Shown here piece by piece: positions 8,138 to 12,500 of a DNA stretch of 12,500 bases. The notes under the pieces are model-generated. The model had not been told where the DNA came from. It was given only the letters and a program-made list of their open reading frames with translations, and did no database searches. The translations under genes and the position numbers were made by a program. The stretch covers positions 78,449,172 through 78,461,671 of the forward strand of contig CM060316.1 in assembly GCA_030674155.1 (NCBI GenBank), in the 5' to 3' direction. Each line of letters opens with the position of its first letter. Position 1 is the first letter of the stretch. Origin of the DNA: Stramonita haemastoma (Eukaryota; Mollusca; Gastropoda; Neogastropoda; Muricidae).

Positions 8138-8619
8138 CTTTGTCTCTTACTCTAGTCTCTTACAGTTTGCCTGTTTAATTTATGCCCCTCTGTCTCTATC
8201 TCTGTTTATGTCTGCCTGTATCACTGTTTCTGTCTCTTTCTCCTTCCCTCTCTTTCTGTCCGTGTCTCTGTTTCTCCTTCCTTCTAGCCACCAGACCACC
8301 AGGCCATGGTCTGTCTATCTCTGTGTGTTGCATTTGTATCTCTTTATCTGCGTGCCTGTGTTTGTCAGGCTGTTGGTGAATTTTTCATGCCAACCTGTGT
8401 GTTTGTCTGTCCCTCTGTCTCTAGTTATATGTCTGTCTTTCTGTTTGTTTTACTGTTGGTCTGCCTCTCTATCTTTCTGTTTGTCTGTCTGTCTGTCTGT
8501 CCATTTCTTGTTTGGTTTTCTTTCACTTTATTAAAAAAAAATAAAAATACACTCCTTAAAGCAGAAGAGGTAAAAACATCAATTTTAGAAATAAAGAGAT
8601 AATAAGTATTTGGGGGAGA

Positions 8620-8900
8620 TCCGAATTGCCAGCCTGTCCAGATTTCTGCATTAATCAGTATTGCCATGTAGTTTCTGGGTGGCCTTGAAAACTGCAATTT
8701 GTTTTTAAGAGAAACTGTTTGTTTCAGGAAATAAGTGGCACTTAGGCTCTTTGGAGGGACACCTTTACCATAGAAGTGTCCATAACACAAGGACAGGCTG
8801 CAGGGGTATGTTTCAAGTACAGAGATCATGATTCAGACATCCAATATCCCATGAGGATCATAGGTGGATGAAAGCTGTTTCCCTTTTCTTTGATAAACGC
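8620..8900 (+). repeat. R3 dispersed repeat, copy 1
   Basis: This aligns in direct orientation with 11955-12250. Ordered shared blocks are GCCTGTC, TCTGCATTAA, C(A)GTTTCTG(G/A)GTGGCC, TGTTTGT/TGGTTTGT, ACCAT near 8768, AGGACAG(G/C)(C/A)TGCAGGG and TA(T/C)GTTTCA, ACAGAG, CAAT(A/C)TCCCA and TTTCCC. Identity is about 60-65% by eye over ~280 bp. It fills most of the spacer between duplicated units A and B. No shared reading frame and no tRNA-like head. Confidence 0.7.
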
Positions 8901-8922
8901 AGCCACAGCCAATTAGTTCTTA

Positions 8923-9002
8923 AACCAATCAATCAACCAAACAAGCAACCAACTAACTAAACAATCAACAACCAACCAACCAACCAACTTAACCAACCAA
9001 CT
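8923..9002 (+). repeat. (CCAA)n / (CAAT)n degenerate array
   Basis: Eighty bases made almost wholly of CAAC, CAAT and CCAA units with virtually no G on the plus strand. It leads into the A/C-rich left arm of copy B and may be an expanded part of that arm. Confidence 0.85.
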
Positions 9003-10160
9003 AGCAAAACCCAACAACTCACTCACACACCCAAGTACCCCCTCAGCTTACCAGGAAACGAATAAGAACAAACAAAAAGTTCTTGCAACTACAGTCCTTA
9101 CACAGCAATCTCAAAGCAAAGGAAAACCAATAACAATAACACAACTGAAACACAGGCAACCAAAATTAAGTAAAACAAACAAGCAAAATATACAACCAAT
9201 CAACCAAAACAAGACAACAACAACAACAAAAAACAATTACATTTCAAGCAACATCCACGTGGCCTAGCAGGGAACTGCCATCCAGGAAGCAGGAAGCCTG
9301 GAGAAAGGCTATCAAATGGTCAGCTCCCTCTGCTGATCAGATTAGGAAGCCATGCCGAATCCCCAACTCCCTGGGTCAGAATTAGCACAGATATAGAGCC
9401 CCTGGGCAATGCAGAACACGTCAACCCTATGGATGCATGCTAAATCTATCTCCTTTCAACGTGTTGCTTCGTTTGTTTGTCTGCTTGTCTGTCTCTTTTG
9501 TCTGTATGGTTCTCTTTCTCTGTCTGTTTGCCTTTCTCTGCTCGTTCTTTGTTTGTCATAATCATTACAATCATTATTTATTATTTGGAAACTGTTCTCC
9601 ATGCCGTGACTGGTAAATTAATCACTTTTTGTTTAATGTTTCCTTTCTTTTCCCTCCAGAGGGCTGGATGTTTTAAAAAAAGCAATTGCTGTGCTTATTA
9701 ATTACCGTTTATAAATAAAGTTTATTCATTTGTACATTTGTTCTATCTTCAGCCTCTGTTTCTGTCTTTCTGTCTATTGCTCTGTCTGTATGTTTGTCCA
9801 TCTATCTGCCTGCCTGTCTGTCTGTCTCTGTCTCTCTCTCTCTTGCTATAAGGCCTTCAAGGCATGCTCTGTCTCTATATCTATGCTACACTGGTATCTC
9901 TGGGTTGGCATGTATGTGTGTTGGTTAGGCTGTTAATATATTCTTTCATGCAGATCTTTCTTTGTCTGTCCCTCTGTCTCTATCTATCTGTTGGTCCTTT
10001 TGTGTATGTTACTGTTGGTATTCCTCTCTATTTATCTACCTGTCTGTCTGTTTATTTTTTGGTGTCTTGTTTGGTGTTCTTCCATTTGAATCAGAATGGA
10101 TTACAAAACGAAAAACGTATAGGCTGTAGAAGAAAATAATCGAGTTTAGAAATAAGAGAA
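9003..10160 (+). mobile_element. Duplicated ~1.2 kb repeat unit, copy B
   Basis: This is the second colinear copy of the unit at 7320-8595, about 120 bp shorter, mainly because it lacks the (ATTC)n(TG)n expansion. It keeps the A/C-rich left arm, the core (9251-9459), TCTG/GTCT-rich arms, an AATAAA at 9714-9719 in the same relative place, and the end block TACTGTTGGT, TCTTGTTTGGTGTTCTT and GTTTAGAAATAAGAGA. A short piece at about 9557-9655 has no clear counterpart in copy A, whose equivalent is pure TCTC. Copies A and B lie ~1.68 kb apart, core start to core start, in the same orientation with an R3 copy between them. Confidence 0.75.
9251..9459 (+). repeat. Highly conserved core, copy B
   Basis: Partner of 7574-7783, one base shorter (GGG for GGGG near 9404). 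Most of the substitutions are C/T or A/G transitions, as expected of neutral drift after a fairly recent common origin. Confidence 0.85.
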
Positions 10161-10178
10161 GAGTCTGTCCTTGTATTT

Positions 10179-10181
10179 TCT

Positions 10182-10219
<38 letters not shown>

Positions 10220-10220
10220 C

Positions 10221-10258
<38 letters not shown>
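10179..10258 (+). repeat. (CT)n microsatellite
   Basis: About 80 bases of CT with small CC interruptions near 10200 and 10220, placed right after the end of duplicated unit B and followed by more TCTG-type sequence up to about 10335. Confidence 0.94.
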
Positions 10259-10260
<2 letters not shown>

Positions 10261-10335
10261 CCTCTGCCTTTGTCCCTCTATATCTGTCCTTCTGTCTTTA
10301 TCTCTGCCTGTCTTCTGTTTTCTGTCTGTCTGTCT

Positions 10336-10584
10336 AGGTCTATCTCTTCCCGCGGCACTGTTCATATCGATTGGACAGATCTTTACTGAAACCATAATCT
10401 GCTCAATGTGTAACATTTAAAGATATTTGAATGTATTCAGTGATTGTCTCTCCGAAAATGAGACCCATGAGAGAAATTTAATGCCAGCAAAGCTATTAAC
10501 TCCAACCTTGCAAACACCCTTGCGTCTTTAAAATATTAGCGTGGATAGCGTGAATGTTATCAATACATGAAAGCCCTATTACTC
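10336..10584. other. Unique sequence, no gene seen
   Basis: Balanced-composition sequence between the CT-rich tract and the MITE. It holds no supported exon, RNA gene or repeat copy. Confidence 0.5.
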
Positions 10585-10588
10585 ATTT

Positions 10589-11013
10589 GTGACGCTCCAC
10601 CACGAAATGAGTCGCTTAGCACATATCTAATTTTGCCCTAGGAGCCATTAAAGGCAGGTAGGGGTCAGGTTGTCAGTTTTGAGTGTGTTTTTTATTGATT
10701 ATTAAAGTATATCTGTTATTCTATCTTGTAATGAAATATCAAGGCAAAGGTTGTATTCCTTTTGCTTTAAAATGTGTTTTGAAAATACACAAGCCCTCAT
10801 TCTGAAAACGTGTTACGAAAATAAACTTGCCCGTTTCTCATTTTGTCACATCCTGCAGTCTATCATTTCAATTTCTAATAACTTTGCACAGAATTGTCCA
10901 ATTTTCATTCTGTTTTTTGTATTGGATAGCCCTTTTATTGCAGATTAATAACTTGTCAATAGCTTAAAATTGACCTCTGGTGCAATGCGACTCGTTATGT
11001 GGTGGAGCGTCAC
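10589..11013. mobile_element. MITE: 425-bp non-autonomous DNA transposon
   Basis: The ends are inverted repeats of 27 nt: 10589-10615 reads GTGACGCTCCACCAC followed by 12 more bases, and 10987-11013 is its reverse complement with 24 of 27 matches; the outer 15 are identical. ATTT stands immediately outside both ends (10585-10588 and 11014-11017), fitting a 4-bp target-site duplication. The inside is AT-rich, has no transposase-like frame, and similarity between the arms continues weakly inward (CAATTTTA versus TAATTTTG). Size, structure and lack of coding capacity fit a miniature inverted-repeat element mobilised in trans. A 4-bp duplication is known for Sola and Chapaev-type transposons, but the terminal sequence does not let me assign a superfamily. 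Confidence 0.82.
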
Positions 11014-11017
11014 ATTT

Positions 11018-11392
11018 AGGGAAACTCTGTGTGTGTTATGTGGCGTTGTGAATATTTGTTAATGTACAGAATCTCATTTTAAGGGGCATTGGCCTTGAAA
11101 GATAAACTCTTTGTCTCTTGCGGTTTGGTTCTTTGTTGTTGCTGTTGTCTTCACCTTTTAACGTCTGTTCACTCTCAGTGATATTAGACAATTTTCTGTA
11201 TATCTTTTTGTGCGTTTGTCAGTGTGTTCAGTGAGCCAGGCTCTGTGTATCTGTCTGTCTGTCTGTCTGCCTGCCTCCTTGTTTCTTGGTAAGTCTTGTT
11301 TTTATTTCGGATTTTTTTTTGTCTCTATCTTGCCTGTGCCTCTGTCTGCCTGCTTGTCTGTTTGTCTCTGCATCTCCATCTCTCTGTTTGTC

Positions 11393-11395
<3 letters not shown>
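11018..11395. other. Unique then TCTG-rich sequence
   Basis: The first ~150 bases are anonymous. From about 11214 the plus strand becomes C/T/G-rich with GTCT tetramers (11250-11270 and 11340-11370), resembling the right arms of the duplicated units. No core copy is present, so it could be a remnant of a third, decayed unit or unrelated simple sequence. Confidence 0.45.

Positions 11396-11459
<64 letters not shown>
11396..11459 (+). repeat. Perfect (CT)32 microsatellite
   Basis: Sixty-four uninterrupted bases of CT, followed by a slipped CT continuation to about 11477. The leucine/serine-rich frames through it are artefacts. Confidence 0.96.
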
Positions 11460-11475
<16 letters not shown>

Positions 11476-11710
11476 CTCTACCAATGTAAACACTATAAGA
11501 AATGTTGCTCTGTACCTCAATAAGTCATTCAAACGAAGAGAAACGATGATGTCATAATTGTGCTTTAGACTAAAAAATTGTTATGGATATTTTTGTTGCT
11601 TTTTTTAATTATTTTTTTTTAGGTGTATGACCTTAGTGTGAAATGTACAACAAATATCAGTGATGTATACCCCTTCAAATGGGGCCATGGCCTTTTTTTT
11701 GAATAAGTTA

Positions 11711-11729
11711 TTGTCATTGTCATTGTCAT

Positions 11730-11800
<71 letters not shown>

Positions 11801-11813
11801 GTCTGTCTGTCTG
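11711..11813 (+). repeat. Nested (TTGTCA)n - (TC)n - (TGTC)n array
   Basis: Nearly four TTGTCA hexamers (11711-11732) pass without a break into a 65-base TC array (11732-11796), which passes into about four TGTC tetramers (to about 11813). Three repeat periods sharing the TGTC/TC register suggest stepwise slippage from one motif into the next. Confidence 0.93.
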
Positions 11814-11954
11814 TTTCTATCTCTCTCAATGGAAGAGTTTTTTTTCTTTATTCTACACGGTGTGACAGATGTCACAGTTATCTTGAAGGATCTAAAGATA
11901 AACCAAAGATAGTAATTTTTCTTCCTTCCATTACATCAAGAGTGGTCATTATAT

Positions 11955-12250
11955 GCGCAGATGACCGGCCTGTCAGGACTCTGCATTAAATCTTGTCAAT
12001 AACGCCCTGCAGTTTCTGAGTGGCCGGCCTTGGACACAGCCACGTTCTATGACAAATGGTTTGTGTCGGCAAATTATCGGGCGTTCACATGTTCTGCCGG
12101 AAAACCATTGCTATACCAAATGCATGCAAGAGGAGGACAGCATGCAGGGATACGTTTCAGACAGAGGGGCTATGGTGTGGATATTCAATCTCCCACGTGG
12201 TTCATACACAGGAACATTTCCCTCCATTACCGTTAATAAACATGCTAATG
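11955..12250 (+). repeat. R3 dispersed repeat, copy 2
   Basis: Direct-orientation homologue of 8620-8900. It shares GGCCTGTC, TCTGCATTAAA, GCAGTTTCTGAGTGGCC, ACCATTGC, AGGACAGCATGCAGGGATA, CGTTTCAGACAGAG, TTCAATCTCCCA and TTTCCCTCC. Three overlapping open frames run through it (68-85 residues). None is conserved in copy 1, so I do not treat them as genes. Confidence 0.7.
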
Positions 12251-12332
12251 ACTTTGGGAGAAACGTACATGGACTAGATCAAGCTTGCTATTCATCCTAT
12301 ATTTAATTCTGATTATATGAAGTAAGGTGAAA

Positions 12333-12500
12333 AGATGGTTTAGAAGTTTGGTTGCCTAACAAATAAACCTCTGGGTTCGATTTCCATCTTTGCCCTTTCT
12401 TTCTAGTTTGACGGAGAAATCAAAGTGAATGTAAAGTCTCTCAGAGAAGACTGCAAACCAGTCGGACCCGAGTGCTTATGGACTTGCGCACGTCACAAGA
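12333..12500 (+). mobile_element. tRNA-headed SINE-like element, cut by window end
   Basis: GGGTTCGATTTCC around 12373-12385 is a strong Pol III B box. The sequence GATGGTTTAGAAGTTTGGTTGCC at 12334-12356 is placed and spelled like a degenerate A-box region, with A-to-B spacing close to that of tRNA genes. The two parts cannot fold into a full tRNA, so this is a tRNA-derived head and not a functional tRNA. The body after 12400 is unrelated to the SINE-like element at 3090 and runs off the window. Confidence 0.6.

Larger units (their letters stand above)
7320..8595 (+). mobile_element. Duplicated ~1.2 kb repeat unit, copy A
   Basis: Colinear with 9003-10160. In order: an A/C-rich left arm (7320-7573) sharing CAACTACAGTCC(C/T)TACACAGC and AATAACAATAA; a 210-bp core (7574-7783) nearly identical to copy B; a C/T-rich right arm with TCTG/GTCT tetramers; a tail-like stretch with AATAAA (8029-8034) followed by TTATTCATT; a further TCTG-rich stretch; and a shared end (TACTGTTGGT..., TTTCTTGTTTGGT, then TTTAGAAATAA at about 8583-8593). 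Copy A also carries (ATTC)4 and (TG)35 arrays that copy B lacks. No reading frame explains the conservation. The core plus GTCT-type proto-microsatellite plan recalls Helitron-like non-autonomous elements such as mini-me and pearl, but terminal structures are unproven. Confidence 0.75.

Noticed and set aside
8070..8534. 154-residue Cys/Leu/Ser-rich frame resembling a multi-pass membrane protein
   Set aside because: The hydrophobicity comes from (TG)n and TCTG-rich DNA. The homologous stretch of copy B does not keep the frame.
7320..10160. Duplicated units as LTRs of a retrotransposon
   Set aside because: The units do not begin and end with TG...CA-type termini. The space between them has no gag-pol-like frames, primer binding site or polypurine tract, and is filled by an R3 repeat.
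12030..12306. Three overlapping plus-strand open frames of 68-85 residues
   Set aside because: They lie mostly within R3 copy 2. R3 copy 1 does not preserve them, and none resembles a known domain.
12333..12405. Functional tRNA gene
   Set aside because: A- and B-box-like motifs are present, but acceptor, D and anticodon stems do not pair, and the sequence continues into a SINE-like body.

Overview
The window looks like intergenic or intronic DNA from a metazoan nuclear genome, most likely a mollusc or another lophotrochozoan. I base this on the AT-rich unique sequence, the very dense long dinucleotide and trinucleotide microsatellites, the tRNA-headed SINE-like pieces and the 3' end of a non-LTR retrotransposon with a C-terminal zinc-knuckle motif. 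The species cannot be named from the sequence. I find no intact protein-coding gene, no rRNA or functional tRNA gene, no CRISPR array and no prokaryotic operon. Nearly all the longer open frames are translations of CT, GT, CA or ATC repeats, and the rest lie inside dispersed repeats.

Layout. 1-990 is AT-rich with small degenerate repeats. 991-1602 holds a compound (CT)n(GT)n array flanked by two diverged copies of one ~140 bp repeat (R1). 1985-2078 is a perfect (TG)47 array. 2443-5105 is a mosaic: two copies of a CA-array-anchored repeat (R2), a tRNA-type SINE-like element, and an inverted pair of a fourth family. 5715-6134 holds (CA)n and (ATC)n arrays. 6498-6735 is a 5'-truncated, frameshifted LINE 3' end that runs into a (CAT)15 tail.

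7320-10160 is the largest structure, a direct duplication of a ~1.2 kb unit. Each copy has an A/C-rich left arm, a ~210 bp core that is ~96% identical between copies, and a long C/T-rich (GTCT)-type right arm. The plan resembles non-autonomous Helitron-like elements, but this is inference. A further family (R3) lies between the two units and again near the right end. 10589-11013 is a complete MITE-like DNA transposon with 27-nt inverted termini and a 4-bp ATTT target duplication. 11396-11813 carries more CT arrays, and a second tRNA-headed SINE-like piece begins near 12333 and runs off the window.

There are no host genes here to work together. The biology is transposable-element turnover: at least six repeat families, several coupled to simple-sequence arrays, suggesting that element tails and internal proto-microsatellites seeded many of the long arrays.
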